Positions 1 to 8,993 of a DNA stretch of 64,000 nt are shown one piece after another (within the stretch, counting starts at the first letter, position 1; each line of letters begins with the position of its first letter). Position numbers and translations under genes: made by a program. Source of the DNA: Sphingobacteriales bacterium (GTDB lineage: Bacteria > Bacteroidota > Bacteroidia > Chitinophagales > CAIOSU01); NCBI GenBank assembly GCA_027486795.1, contig JAIXOI010000011.1:42868-106867 (forward strand), read 5' to 3'. The notes under the pieces were generated by a model. That model saw nothing but the letters and a program-made list of their open reading frames with translations. It ran no database searches and was not told the DNA's origin.

Positions 1-127
1 CAATCGTATTCAAACCTATTATTGACGAAGGTCATAATACATGTTGGGTATTTAGGGTAACTTCACTGTCCTAAATACTGGTGTTATAATAGTTTCAACT
101 AAATCTGCTGTTGGTTTTCTTTGCTCG

Positions 128-1075
128 ATGGTTTTGGCCAGCACCACTTGGCTTGGCTGCAATGGGCATGAGCAAGCACCACCGCGCGAGCCCAATACAG
201 TCGATATTATTTTTCATGAAAAGCAGGTAGATGAGGTATTTGATTTGCCGCTAAAGACTGGACCCGCCCCATATGCTTTTTTGATAGTGATTGATACGCC
301 TGTAACGGTGAAGCACTATTATGCTTTTATGGATAGTTTGCTGGCGGCCTATGCCCCTCGCGTGTCGTACAGGCTTACGGAATACATTGTAGCACATGCC
401 AACCCTTGGATAATTGATACTTTAGTGAGCTTTGATTACTACACTCGCCAAGCGCGGGGCGAATTTATAAACGACCAAAAGGAAATGACTGTGCTGCGCA
501 AAGGCGAAGTGCTGCTCATACCCAAAGCGCCGCAAGCAGATAGCATTAAAGCAGCACTTGACAGCACCATTATTGATGTGAACATACCAGAGTTTAAGCT
601 GCGCCTATTGGTAAATGGCGTAGTAAAATACAGTTTCCCGGTGCGAGTAGGGCGCAACGAACGCAAGTACCTAGCCATGGCAGGTCATGAGGTTAGTCTT
701 CGAACGCCCATAGGCGAAGGCGAAATTATACGGATTGCCTACAACCCTGCCTTCATTAACCCTGCCGACAATAAAATATACTACGCCACTAAACGCGATG
801 ATGGCAAATACACCCAACTCCCCTTAATACCGTGGCTAGAGCCTACCATTGATGGCCGTCGGCAAGGTTCGCTTATACACCCTACTACCAACCAGGCTAC
901 GTTGGGCAGGCCGTATTCTAACGCCTGTGTAGGGTTGCCCGAAGGAGCAGCATGGATAGTGTACTACAATGCTCCCCTGGGCACCAAGGTGCGTTTCCGC
1001 TACCAGTTAGATGTAGTAAACGAAGCAGGCGATAGCGTAAAGCTAAAGGACATTTACCAGCAATATGAACGGTAG
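128..1075 (+). CDS. L,D-transpeptidase (YkuD family), probable lipoprotein
   Basis: Probable peptidoglycan L,D-transpeptidase, which would make 3-3 cross-links or anchor proteins to the wall from the periplasmic side. The YkuD fold spans roughly residues 150-291. The catalytic signature is visible as His251 followed by S-N-A-C-V-G with Cys267 as nucleophile. Residues 1-150 are family-specific and unassigned. The N-terminus looks like a lipoprotein signal ending at W-L-G-C (Cys11), but from this ATG it lacks the usual basic n-region. The frame is open upstream to a TAG at 53-55, and that extra stretch encodes T-K-S-A-V-G-F-L, which would complete a normal signal peptide, yet it holds no ATG, GTG or TTG. 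The start is therefore uncertain; the catalytic domain is clear. Confidence 0.85.
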   Translation: MVLASTTWLGCNGHEQAPPREPNTVDIIFHEKQVDEVFDLPLKTGPAPYAFLIVIDTPVTVKHYYAFMDSLLAAYAPRVSYRLTEYIVAHANPWIIDTLVSFDYYTRQARGEFINDQKEMTVLRKGEVLLIPKAPQADSIKAALDSTIIDVNIPEFKLRLLVNGVVKYSFPVRVGRNERKYLAMAGHEVSLRTPIGEGEIIRIAYNPAFINPADNKIYYATKRDDGKYTQLPLIPWLEPTIDGRRQGSLIHPTTNQATLGRPYSNACVGLPEGAAWIVYYNAPLGTKVRFRYQLDVVNEAGDSVKLKDIYQQYER

Positions 1076-1164
1076 TCGCTAATTGGCGGTTTGTTTCTAG
1101 TGCACAGTCCACAGAAAACAGCAAAAGAGGGATAAGTTGTTATACGGTAAAATGGCCTAAAGCC

Positions 1165-2469
1165 TTACAAGCGCTTAATCTTAGCACCTAGGGCGTTCAA
1201 CCTACCATCAATGTTTTGGTAGCCGCGATCAATTTGGTTCACGTTGTGAATGAGGCTGGTGCCGTTGGCCGATAGGGCGGCTATCAGTAGCGCCACGCCT
1301 GCACGTATATCTGGCGAGCTCATGCTGATGCCGCGCAATGGGTAAGCCTTATTAATGCCCACTACCGAAGCCCGATGCGGGTCGCAAAGGATGATTTGGG
1401 CACCCATATCGATCAGCTTATCCACAAAAAACAAGCGGCTCTCGAACATCTTTTGGTGAATGAGCACCGTACCTTTGGCTTGAGTAGCTACTACCAGCAC
1501 TATACTTAACAAATCAGGCGTAAAGCCCGGCCAAGGGGCATCGGCAATGGTCATGATGCTGCCATCAATAAAGGTCTGTATTTCGTAATGGCTTTGCTCG
1601 TGCACCACAATGTCATCGCCTATAATATCAAAATTGATACCCAAGCGGCGGAATGTATCAGGTATAATGCCCAAGTGCTCAATACCCACATTTTTGATGG
1701 TAATGTTGGAGCCTGTCATGGCGGCAAGGCCAATAAAGCTGCCAATCTCAATCATATCGGGCAATAAGCGGTGGATAGTGCCCCCCAGCGAATCGACCCC
1801 TTCAATAGTAAGCAAGTTGGAGCCAATGCCTTGTATTTTGGCGCCCATACGCACCAGCATATTGCAAAGCTGTTGTAGGTAAGGTTCGCAAGCGGCATTA
1901 AAAATGGTGGTTTTACCTTTGGCCAATACCGCCGCCATTACCACGTTGGCAGTACCTGTTACCGAAGCCTCATCGAGCAACATATAGGTGCCAGTAAGGT
2001 GGCTAGCATCAACATGGTACATGTAGGTTTCGGCATCATAATTGAATTGAGCGCCTAGCTTCTCAAACCCAAGGAAGTGGGTGTCTAACCTACGACGGCC
2101 AATTTTGTCACCACCTGGGCGAGGTATATGTGCCGCTTGAAAACGGGCCAACATGGGGCCAACAATCATAATAGAACCGCGCAGGCTAGCCGCTTTTTTG
2201 CGGAAAGCGGGCTCCAACATTACATCGGGCGATACATTTTTGGCCTCGAAAGTAAATGTGCCAGCCGATTCGCGGGTAATGGCTACACCCATATCGCCAA
2301 GGATATCGATGAGGTGGTTTACATCCACAATGTCGGGCACATTGCTTATGGTTACCTTTTCTGGGGTAAGCAATACGGCACAAAGTATTTGTAGTGCTTC
2401 GTTTTTAGCTCCTTGTGGGGTTATTTCGCCTTGCAGCTTTTGCCCCCCTACAACCTCAAAAGTATCCAT
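1165..2469 (-). CDS. murA: UDP-N-acetylglucosamine 1-carboxyvinyltransferase MurA, Asp-type active site
   Basis: Transfers enolpyruvate from PEP to UDP-GlcNAc, the first committed step of peptidoglycan synthesis, in the cytosol. At 434 residues it has normal length for the EPT fold. Lys22-Asn23 near the N-terminus, Asp319 (W-P-G-F-T-P-D) and Arg415 (D-R-G-Y-Q-N) match conserved substrate and catalytic residues. The flexible active-site loop reads P-G-G-D at residues 118-121, so the usual cysteine (Cys115 in E. coli, the fosfomycin target) is aspartate here. It lies 11 bp downstream of the DUF4290 gene on the same strand and is probably co-transcribed with it. Confidence 0.96.
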   Translation of the reverse strand: MDTFEVVGGQKLQGEITPQGAKNEALQILCAVLLTPEKVTISNVPDIVDVNHLIDILGDMGVAITRESAGTFTFEAKNVSPDVMLEPAFRKKAASLRGSIMIVGPMLARFQAAHIPRPGGDKIGRRRLDTHFLGFEKLGAQFNYDAETYMYHVDASHLTGTYMLLDEASVTGTANVVMAAVLAKGKTTIFNAACEPYLQQLCNMLVRMGAKIQGIGSNLLTIEGVDSLGGTIHRLLPDMIEIGSFIGLAAMTGSNITIKNVGIEHLGIIPDTFRRLGINFDIIGDDIVVHEQSHYEIQTFIDGSIMTIADAPWPGFTPDLLSIVLVVATQAKGTVLIHQKMFESRLFFVDKLIDMGAQIILCDPHRASVVGINKAYPLRGISMSSPDIRAGVALLIAALSANGTSLIHNVNQIDRGYQNIDGRLNALGAKIKRL

Positions 2470-2480
2470 GTGGGCTTATT

Positions 2481-3179
2481 TTATGGTTTTTTGTTGTGCC
2501 TTGGTTTGAAGTTCTTATTGTGCCGCTGACCGCCGCTACCGCCACTGCGGTCGCCGCCTTTGCCAGGTCGGCGTTTGCCGCCGCCGCCGCTGCGCTCACC
2601 ATCGCGTTGCTGGAAACCGCCGGTGTGGCGTTTTTCGCGGGCTAAAAGATCAAGGTTGGTTTCGTCACCTAGTTTCAATTTACCACCGCTCATACGCTCC
2701 AAGTCATCCATGATTACTTGGTTGTTCACGGTCTCATTGTTCCAGTTGGTGTGCACCAGTTTCATGTAGTTGCCAATTACTTCGGCAAACTCTTGTCGTT
2801 TTTGGGCATCCTCCATCTCGTTCGCTTTTTTAATCAGCGTTTCGATGTTTTTGCCATAGTGGCGGTGCTTAAACTCGCTCTGTGGGTATGGTATGCGTTC
2901 AGGCTTTGCAAAGATAGTTTCCTTATCAGGCACTGGGTATGGTGAATCAACCACCAATTTAAAATCGGACATGATAATGATATGATCCCACAGCTTATGT
3001 CGGAAATCTTCCACGTTTTTCAAATGCGGGTTCAACTGGCCCATTAGTTCTATAACTATTTTGGCCTGTTCGTTTCTTTTCTTGTCGTCGTCTATTGAGA
3101 GGAGGTATTCTACCATCCGTTGCACGTTGCGGCCGTACTCGGTCATTTCTAACCTACCGCGCTCGGTATTATAATTCAT
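2481..3179 (-). CDS. DUF4290 family protein
   Basis: Bacteroidota-specific DUF4290 protein of unknown function, 232 residues. The first ~170 residues form a helical domain beginning M-N-Y-N-T-E-R-G. The last ~60 residues are a Gly/Arg/Lys-rich disordered tail, suggesting nucleic-acid or other polyanion binding (inference). It sits directly upstream of murA, an arrangement I recall as common in this phylum, so a link to envelope growth is possible. No signal peptide or membrane segment is visible. Confidence 0.85.
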   Translation of the reverse strand: MNYNTERGRLEMTEYGRNVQRMVEYLLSIDDDKKRNEQAKIVIELMGQLNPHLKNVEDFRHKLWDHIIIMSDFKLVVDSPYPVPDKETIFAKPERIPYPQSEFKHRHYGKNIETLIKKANEMEDAQKRQEFAEVIGNYMKLVHTNWNNETVNNQVIMDDLERMSGGKLKLGDETNLDLLAREKRHTGGFQQRDGERSGGGGKRRPGKGGDRSGGSGGQRHNKNFKPRHNKKP

Positions 3180-3200
3180 GAAGTTGTTTTACTGTACTTA

Positions 3201-3208
3201 CAAAGGTA
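3201..3208 (-). promoter_or_regulatory. -7 element of the DUF4290-murA operon
   Basis: Read on the minus strand this is TACCTTTG, an exact match to the Bacteroidota -7 consensus TAnnTTTG. It lies 22 bp upstream of the DUF4290 start. No convincing -33 TTTG is seen at 19-22 bp spacing, so the call rests on the -7 match and the position. Confidence 0.5.
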
Positions 3209-3343
3209 GCGAATTTTCCATTAGAGCATAATATTGCCAACAGGCAGGAATTGAGCGCCAAGTTTATACATAGCTGAGTATCTAAAAACCAAATTTAATG
3301 GCCTAGGCCATCTGGCTAATAAAAACAAATAAAAGCAAGCGTT

Positions 3344-4714
3344 TTACTTATTTTTTATATTGCTATTAGGGGCGATAATAGACTGCATAATAGTAATGGC
3401 CCCGGTGGTGCTGTTGATATATAAACTATAAGGCGATAAACCACCTAGCTTTGCCGCTTCGTCGTTTTCAAATGTCCGGAGGTTGAAGATTTGCAGGTTT
3501 TGGTTTCTAACATCAAACAATACATTTCCCTTTACTTGAAAACCATTATAGGGCATAGCATTTACCCCAACATTTCGACTATCGTACACTTGCATATTAT
3601 ACACTTGGTTACTATCGAGCACCAGCGTATCGCAACTAAAAAAATTGCTGTTTGATACTAGCCCGTTAGAGGTCATGGCTACATAAAAATGGGTACCAAA
3701 ACCATTTTGGCACCCGATAAAACGATTATACTCCGATCGATTTTTATTGCCTTCTGCATGCACTATTACTGTAAAATCTAAAAAAGACTTGCTAAATGCA
3801 CTGTCACTACCTTCCATATGCAGCTCACTACCTCTGTGTAGCTCAACGGCGTTGATGTGTGCATTCATGCTGTCGGCAAATATGCTAGCGCCGTCGTGCA
3901 GGTTTGCGCTCAGTATGATAGTATTGGCGCCGCACCCGCGGCAGAAAATATTGCCCATGCCTATATTGCCACCATAGCGGCCCTGCGCGCCCGAAAGATC
4001 GAATACCTTCTCCACGCCACTTAAATTATTGCCTGTAACGGCTGCGTTTGCATGATCCATTACTACGGTTATTTCGGTAGTAAACTCGTTGTCGAATACC
4101 TTGCCCGTAAAGTTTTTAATTGATACTTGCGCACCTTTAGCGCAGTCGTTTTTAGCAAAAAACAAACTATCGGCGTTGCTCAAGGTCACTTCGGCATGCT
4201 CAGTAATGTTGTTGCTGAGAATACCATAGTTTTCACCATGCAAGCCAGTAATATTTAGCACTGCGTTGCGAACCACATTGTCCTGCACTAAATCATCGCC
4301 CCATTTAAATACTGTAATCGGGTCAACGGATATAATCTTCAAATTCAGCACCTTGTAGTTGGCACCTATGCGGTTTCCGCGCTTATCGCATCGCAGCTGC
4401 ATATGTGCATGGTCAAAATCATATTCAATGTAGTCCACTTCATTAATGCTGCCATCAATAAAATACCCCTGTAGCATAAATTGGTTAGGGGTAATGGCGC
4501 ATAAGTAAATACTCTTGTCTTCAATAAAATACCATTTAAAAGGCGTCAGTTTGCCCGATTTTGCAAGCGTTACGGCTTTGTTGTAGGTCACCGTTTTGGG
4601 TGCGGCCCAATTGGTGGTAATGTCATTGGTGTTTTTATTCTGGTTTTGCTGGGCATGCAAGCCTGTTGTGCCTAACAATCCAAAACAAACCAAAAGAAAT
4701 AATTTAGAAAACAT
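3344..4714 (-). CDS. secreted protein, possible beta-helix
   Basis: Exported protein of 456 residues with a clear Sec signal peptide (M-F-S-K-L-F-L-L-V..., cleavage near L-H-A-Q-Q). The body is rich in short beta-strand-like units with regular N, G and D turns (for example V-T-G-N-N-L-S-G and N-G-L-V-S-N-S-N-F), suggesting a right-handed parallel beta-helix. I recognise no family. There is no obvious T9SS sorting domain at the C-terminus. It is a stand-alone gene with convergent or divergent space on both sides. Function unknown. Confidence 0.75.
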   Translation of the reverse strand: MFSKLFLLVCFGLLGTTGLHAQQNQNKNTNDITTNWAAPKTVTYNKAVTLAKSGKLTPFKWYFIEDKSIYLCAITPNQFMLQGYFIDGSINEVDYIEYDFDHAHMQLRCDKRGNRIGANYKVLNLKIISVDPITVFKWGDDLVQDNVVRNAVLNITGLHGENYGILSNNITEHAEVTLSNADSLFFAKNDCAKGAQVSIKNFTGKVFDNEFTTEITVVMDHANAAVTGNNLSGVEKVFDLSGAQGRYGGNIGMGNIFCRGCGANTIILSANLHDGASIFADSMNAHINAVELHRGSELHMEGSDSAFSKSFLDFTVIVHAEGNKNRSEYNRFIGCQNGFGTHFYVAMTSNGLVSNSNFFSCDTLVLDSNQVYNMQVYDSRNVGVNAMPYNGFQVKGNVLFDVRNQNLQIFNLRTFENDEAAKLGGLSPYSLYINSTTGAITIMQSIIAPNSNIKNK

Positions 4715-4843
4715 GACTCGGCCTCTTTAAAATTAAAGGTAATGAACATCCATCATGAACGGAAGTATCAATGCTTTATTTAGCATATGGATTAGCGGCG
4801 CAACATACCTTTATGCCCGCCCTTAGCAACACAAAACTAATGC

Positions 4844-5542
4844 TTAGAAATAGGAAAAAGCTACCATTTGGCCCAACAAGCCAACCATGTAGCCTGATAC
4901 CACTTCGCGAGGAGTATGTGCGCCCAAAAACAACCGTGCCGAGCCAACCGCACCAACTATGACAATAACCAAAAGCAGCGGAAACAATAGATTATAAGTA
5001 GAGATAAGCGTAAGCGTAAGCGCTACACCAAAAAAGCCGCCAACGCCTACAGCATGAATGCTGATTTTGTAGAAAACATTGGCAAAGAAGGCCATAAAAA
5101 TACCCAAACTAGCCCCTAACGATATGTGTGAGAAATAATGGCCAACCCCTAGCTTTTGCACCACTAAATAGGTCCAGAAATAGAACAAAGAGATGGCAAT
5201 AAATGGAATGATGCGCTCTTTATTGGTTTTTAGTTCAAAGGAACTAATCATTTTTAGGCCTCGCATTAATACCAGCACAATCACCGGAAACACCAGCGTA
5301 TTGGTGACAATGGTAAGCATGAGTTGGGTTTTTTGCTGAGGCCCTAGGTGTAAAAACTGGTACGGAAAAAACACATCAACAAATACAAAGGAATAGGTAG
5401 CCAACAATATTGGGTGAAAAACATAAGAGATAATGGTGCTCAATATCCATAGCACATTGCTTTCGGTAGCAGGTTGGTAAACCACATCCTCGTCGGCAAT
5501 AAACGTTAACTCTTCTTCTTCTGGTTGTTGCTCGTTGCTCAT
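4844..5542 (-). CDS. PAP2-like membrane phosphatase
   Basis: Integral membrane protein of 232 residues with about six transmembrane segments and an acidic cytosolic N-terminus (E-E-E-E). Late motifs resemble the PAP2 / phosphatidic acid phosphatase type 2 signature: I-H-A-V-G-V-G-G, then S-A-R-L-F-L-G-A-H-T-P-R-E-V-V-S-G, which matches S-R-x5-H-x3-D with Glu in the last place. Such proteins dephosphorylate lipid phosphates or undecaprenyl pyrophosphate. Its start codon overlaps the rpoN stop by 4 bp, so translation is probably coupled. Substrate cannot be inferred. Confidence 0.75.
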   Translation of the reverse strand: MSNEQQPEEEELTFIADEDVVYQPATESNVLWILSTIISYVFHPILLATYSFVFVDVFFPYQFLHLGPQQKTQLMLTIVTNTLVFPVIVLVLMRGLKMISSFELKTNKERIIPFIAISLFYFWTYLVVQKLGVGHYFSHISLGASLGIFMAFFANVFYKISIHAVGVGGFFGVALTLTLISTYNLLFPLLLVIVIVGAVGSARLFLGAHTPREVVSGYMVGLLGQMVAFSYF

Positions 5543-7032
5543 AGCTCTTTGCGTAGTCGTGCTACCGATATATTCAGTTGCTCGCGGTATTTAGCCACCG
5601 TGCGGCGGGCAATGTTATAACCTTTTTTATTTAGGTACTCCATTAGCTTTTGATCGCTCAATGGGCGCTTTTTGCTCTCTTTGCTTATCAGGTCGTTCAA
5701 TATGCTCTTTACCTCGCGTGTTGATACTTCTTCACCGCTATCGGTTTGTAAGCTTTCTGAGAAGAAATACTTCAAAGGAAAGGTACCAAACTCAGTTTGT
5801 ACATATTTGCTGTTAGCCACGCGGCTTACAGTCGATATATCTAAACTGGTACGCTCAGCGATATCCTTCAATATCATAGGGCGCAGGGTAGTCTCATCGC
5901 CAGTAAGGAAGAAATCGTATTGATACTCCAATATGGTGCGCATGGTTTTCATGAGCGTTTGCTGGCGCTGCAGTATGGCATCAATAAACCACTTGGCGCT
6001 ATCAATTTTCTGCTTGATGAACAATACAGCATCCTTTTGCTCCTTAGTTTTGGTTTTGCTCTGGTCGTAGGTTTGCAGCATTTCTTTAAAGTTGCGGCTA
6101 ATCTTCAGCTCAGGTGCATTGCGCGAGTTAAGGGTCAATTGCAACTCGCCATTGGTATTGGTAATAAAAAAATCGGGCGTAAGGTACTGCTCATTGTTGC
6201 TGCTACCACCATAGGCACTACCCGGCTTAGGGTTGAGCTTGATAATAACATCAATGGCGCTTTTAAGCTGGTCTTCGGTTATGTTCAAGGCCCGCTCAAG
6301 CTTTTCATAGTGCTTTTTGGTAAAAGGCTCAAACTGGTCGGTAATAATCTGCACAGCCAGAGCCACGTTCTCGTCCTGGGTTTCGTGGCGACGTAGCTGA
6401 ATCAGTAAGCACTCTTGCAAATCGCGGGCACCTACTCCAGGTGGGTCAAAGGTTTGCACTTGCAATAGTATGCGTTCTACTTCCTCCTCGTCCGTCATTA
6501 CGTTTTGGGCAAAGGCCATGTCGTCGCAAATAGCATCTAGTTCACGGCGCAAATAGCCATCGTCGTCAATGCTACCTATTATCTGGTCGGCTATTTTGTG
6601 TTCCCTTTCATCCAAAGCCAATAAGCCCAATTGGGTTTCCAAAAACTCATGGAAGGTATTCTGCATGGCCACAGGCAGCGAGCGCTCCTCGTCTGGGTCG
6701 GGGTAATTGTTGTCTTTAAGCTTATACGAGGCTATTTCGTCATCATCGTAGTAGTCTGAGAAATCTATTTCCTGCAGGCTATCTTTCTCTATACCATCTT
6801 CTTCAAGGGGCTTATCGTCCTCTTTATCTAGGCTGCTCTGTATATCGTCCGCCGACTCCTCATAGTCGCCATCATCAAGGGTGCCTGGCTCTTCAAGGGC
6901 TGGGTTAATCTCCAATTCTTCTTTTATACGCTGCTCTAACTGGGCAGTAGGTACCTGCAACAGTTTCATCAGTTGAATCTGCTGGGGCGATAGCTTTTGT
7001 AGTAGCTTTTGGCTGAGGTTCTGATTTAGCAT
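5539..7032 (-). CDS. rpoN: RNA polymerase sigma-54 factor RpoN
   Basis: Alternative sigma factor that recognises -24/-12 promoters and needs AAA+ activators. The 497-residue protein shows the three classic regions: a Gln/Leu-rich region I (residues 1-50, Q-N-L-S-Q-K-L-L-Q-K-L-S-P-Q-Q), a strongly acidic region II (about 50-120) and a C-terminal core- and DNA-binding part ending with the RpoN box A-R-R-T-V-A-K-Y-R-E. It is the first gene of a two-gene unit with the PAP2-like gene. Confidence 0.97.
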   Translation of the reverse strand: MLNQNLSQKLLQKLSPQQIQLMKLLQVPTAQLEQRIKEELEINPALEEPGTLDDGDYEESADDIQSSLDKEDDKPLEEDGIEKDSLQEIDFSDYYDDDEIASYKLKDNNYPDPDEERSLPVAMQNTFHEFLETQLGLLALDEREHKIADQIIGSIDDDGYLRRELDAICDDMAFAQNVMTDEEEVERILLQVQTFDPPGVGARDLQECLLIQLRRHETQDENVALAVQIITDQFEPFTKKHYEKLERALNITEDQLKSAIDVIIKLNPKPGSAYGGSSNNEQYLTPDFFITNTNGELQLTLNSRNAPELKISRNFKEMLQTYDQSKTKTKEQKDAVLFIKQKIDSAKWFIDAILQRQQTLMKTMRTILEYQYDFFLTGDETTLRPMILKDIAERTSLDISTVSRVANSKYVQTEFGTFPLKYFFSESLQTDSGEEVSTREVKSILNDLISKESKKRPLSDQKLMEYLNKKGYNIARRTVAKYREQLNISVARLRKEL

Positions 7033-7171
7033 AGTGCGTCTCCAAATAATAAATGTGAAATAACAAACCTCTCAGTCTCCATTTTGGCTAAAAATTAAAT
7101 GGCCAATCATATACCATACCAACTTTTAAGCCATGCGCTTTTGGGTAAACTATTGCCTATAAAAGCAATTG

Positions 7172-7208
7172 TTTCCTGTTTCACATTTCGTATTTCACAT
7201 TTACATCT
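7172..7208. repeat. degenerate echo-type intergenic repeat
   Basis: In the 243-bp gap between the divergent rpoN and asnS genes, the words TTTCACATTT and CGTATTTCACATTT follow each other as imperfect repeats. The style is shared with several other gene junctions in this window. No other element is evident in the gap. Confidence 0.4.
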
Positions 7209-7275
7209 CTCTTCGGTCAAAATTAGTATTAATTTAGCAATTCATTTTGAGATAAACCACCGTAGCTAAGGCTTC

Positions 7276-8796
7276 ATGAAGACATTTATAAATAAGTTGG
7301 CGGCCGCAGAAGGCCAAAAGGTAACCCTACAAGGATGGGTAAGCAACTCCCGCGATAGTAAGGGGTTGGTGTTTATGGTATTGAGAGATGGTACTGGCTT
7401 TTGCCAGTGCGTAATCAATCAAGAAGTAGTGGGCGAAGCCGCTTTTGAAGCTGCCAAACGCTTGGGCCAAGAGGGTTCTATTAGCCTTACCGGCACCGTT
7501 GTAAAAGACGAGCGCCAAATGGGCGGATTTGAACTACAAGTTGATAGCTTGGAGGTTGTGGGCGAAAGCGAAGACTTCCCTATCACCAACAAAGAGCACG
7601 GTGTCGATTTCCTTATGGACCAGCGCCACCTTTGGCTACGCAGTAAGCGCCAGTGGGCCATCATGCGCGTGCGCAACAAGGTGATATATGCTATTCACCA
7701 GTTTTTTCAGGAGCGCGACTTTGTGCTTATGGATGCTCCTATATTTACGGGCAATGCCAGCGAAGGCACCAGCACCTTGTTCGAAACGGATTTTTATGGC
7801 GACCCTGCCTATCTAAGCCAAAGCGGGCAGCTATATGGCGAGGCTATGGCTTTTGCCCAAAACAAGATATATACGTTCGGCCCTACCTTCCGTGCCGAGA
7901 AGAGCAAAACCCGCCGTCACTTGTCGGAGTTTTGGATGATTGAGCCGGAAATGATGTTTTGTGACTTGGACCAAGACATGGATGTGATTGAGGAGTTTGT
8001 GCAGCACCTAATTACTACCGTGCTTCGCGATTGCCGACCCGAGTTGGAGATTATTGGCCGCAACATTGAGAACCTAGAGAAAGCCAACGCCACCTTTACC
8101 CGCATACCTTATGTCGACGCGGTAGCTATTATCAAAGGTGAGAAGCTGGTAAACGGCAAACGCTCTATTGATGTATTGGAAGAAGATTTGAGGTTGATCA
8201 AAGCCCAAATTGCTGCCAACGAAGAAGATATTAAAGCCCGCGAAGCAGCGATTGCCAAAGGCGGCATGAAGAAGGGCGAGATTAACTTCGGTATGAATAA
8301 AATTGCCAACCTGAAGGCCGAAAACAAAGACTTACAGGAAAAAGCCGAAAACATACCGGGCTGGCTAGAAAGCGCTAAGAACTTTGTACCTGGCGACGAC
8401 TTTGGTGGTAGCGACGAAACAGTGCTTACCCGCCTATTCGATACGCCAATAATGGTGTACCGCTGGCCGAAAGCCATCAAGGCTTTTTATATGAAAACCG
8501 ACGAAACCAACCCTGACTATGTAAAGGGCGTGGATTTGCTGGCGCCGGAAGGCTATGGCGAAATAGTGGGTGGTGGCGAGCGCGAAACAGACTTGAACTA
8601 CCTAGTTGACCAAATAAACAAGCATGGCTTGCCCATGAGCGTATTTGAATGGTACCTCGACCTGCGCCGCTATGGCTCGGTGCCGCACTCTGGCTTCGGC
8701 TTGGGACTAGAGCGTATGGTGGCTTACCTATGCGGACTGCCGCACGTTCGCGAGACCATCCCGTTCCCACGTATGTATGGTAGGTTACTGCCGTGA
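7276..8796 (+). CDS. asnS: asparagine--tRNA ligase
   Basis: Class IIb aminoacyl-tRNA synthetase charging tRNA-Asn. It has an N-terminal OB-fold anticodon-binding domain (Q-G-W-V-S-N-S-R-D-S) and a class II catalytic core with motif 2 (F-R-A-E-K-S-K-T-R-R-H-L) and motif 3 (G-L-G-L-E-R-M-V) ending I-P-F-P-R. At 506 residues it exceeds the ~465 usual in proteobacteria because of a charged, helix-rich insert at about residues 290-370. I believe such an insert recurs in Bacteroidota enzymes. A strong terminator follows. Confidence 0.96.
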   Translation: MKTFINKLAAAEGQKVTLQGWVSNSRDSKGLVFMVLRDGTGFCQCVINQEVVGEAAFEAAKRLGQEGSISLTGTVVKDERQMGGFELQVDSLEVVGESEDFPITNKEHGVDFLMDQRHLWLRSKRQWAIMRVRNKVIYAIHQFFQERDFVLMDAPIFTGNASEGTSTLFETDFYGDPAYLSQSGQLYGEAMAFAQNKIYTFGPTFRAEKSKTRRHLSEFWMIEPEMMFCDLDQDMDVIEEFVQHLITTVLRDCRPELEIIGRNIENLEKANATFTRIPYVDAVAIIKGEKLVNGKRSIDVLEEDLRLIKAQIAANEEDIKAREAAIAKGGMKKGEINFGMNKIANLKAENKDLQEKAENIPGWLESAKNFVPGDDFGGSDETVLTRLFDTPIMVYRWPKAIKAFYMKTDETNPDYVKGVDLLAPEGYGEIVGGGERETDLNYLVDQINKHGLPMSVFEWYLDLRRYGSVPHSGFGLGLERMVAYLCGLPHVRETIPFPRMYGRLLP

Positions 8797-8823
8797 TATT
8801 GGGTTGAAATAACTACTCAGCGA

Positions 8824-8852
8824 AACCGAGGCCTTAAGGTCTCGGTTTTTTT
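8824..8852 (+). terminator. intrinsic terminator of asnS
   Basis: AACCGAGGCC, loop TTAA, GGTCTCGGTT, then a T-rich run. The stem is 10 bp with one G-T pair, and it begins 27 bp after the asnS stop. Confidence 0.85.
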
Positions 8853-8960
8853 GTTTTTAAAGAACATCTTGTTTAAGGTTGGTTCTAAACTCCCTAAACG
8901 CAAAACCACCCTGCACCATTTCTGGCCGCAGGGCGGTTGTGTATATTGTTTTGAAATAAA

Positions 8961-8984
8961 TCTTGTGTCTTGCGTCTTGTGTCT
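8961..8984. repeat. short tandem repeat TCTTGTG x3
   Basis: Three 7-bp units (TCTTGTG, TCTTGCG, TCTTGTG) plus a partial unit, just beyond the 3' end of the collagen-like gene. The reverse complement (GACACAA)n occurs just after atpG near 55.94 kb. Confidence 0.6.
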
Positions 8985-8993
8985 AACACTAAA

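Noticed and set aside
4771..4962. 63-residue plus-strand open frame
   Set aside because: It overlaps the 3' end of the PAP2-like gene on the other strand, and has no conserved features or promoter.
7276..8796. AsnS insert as a sign of gene fusion
   Set aside because: The insert at residues ~290-370 is helical and charged and lies within the catalytic domain as in other Bacteroidota enzymes I recall, so it is not a fusion or transfer.
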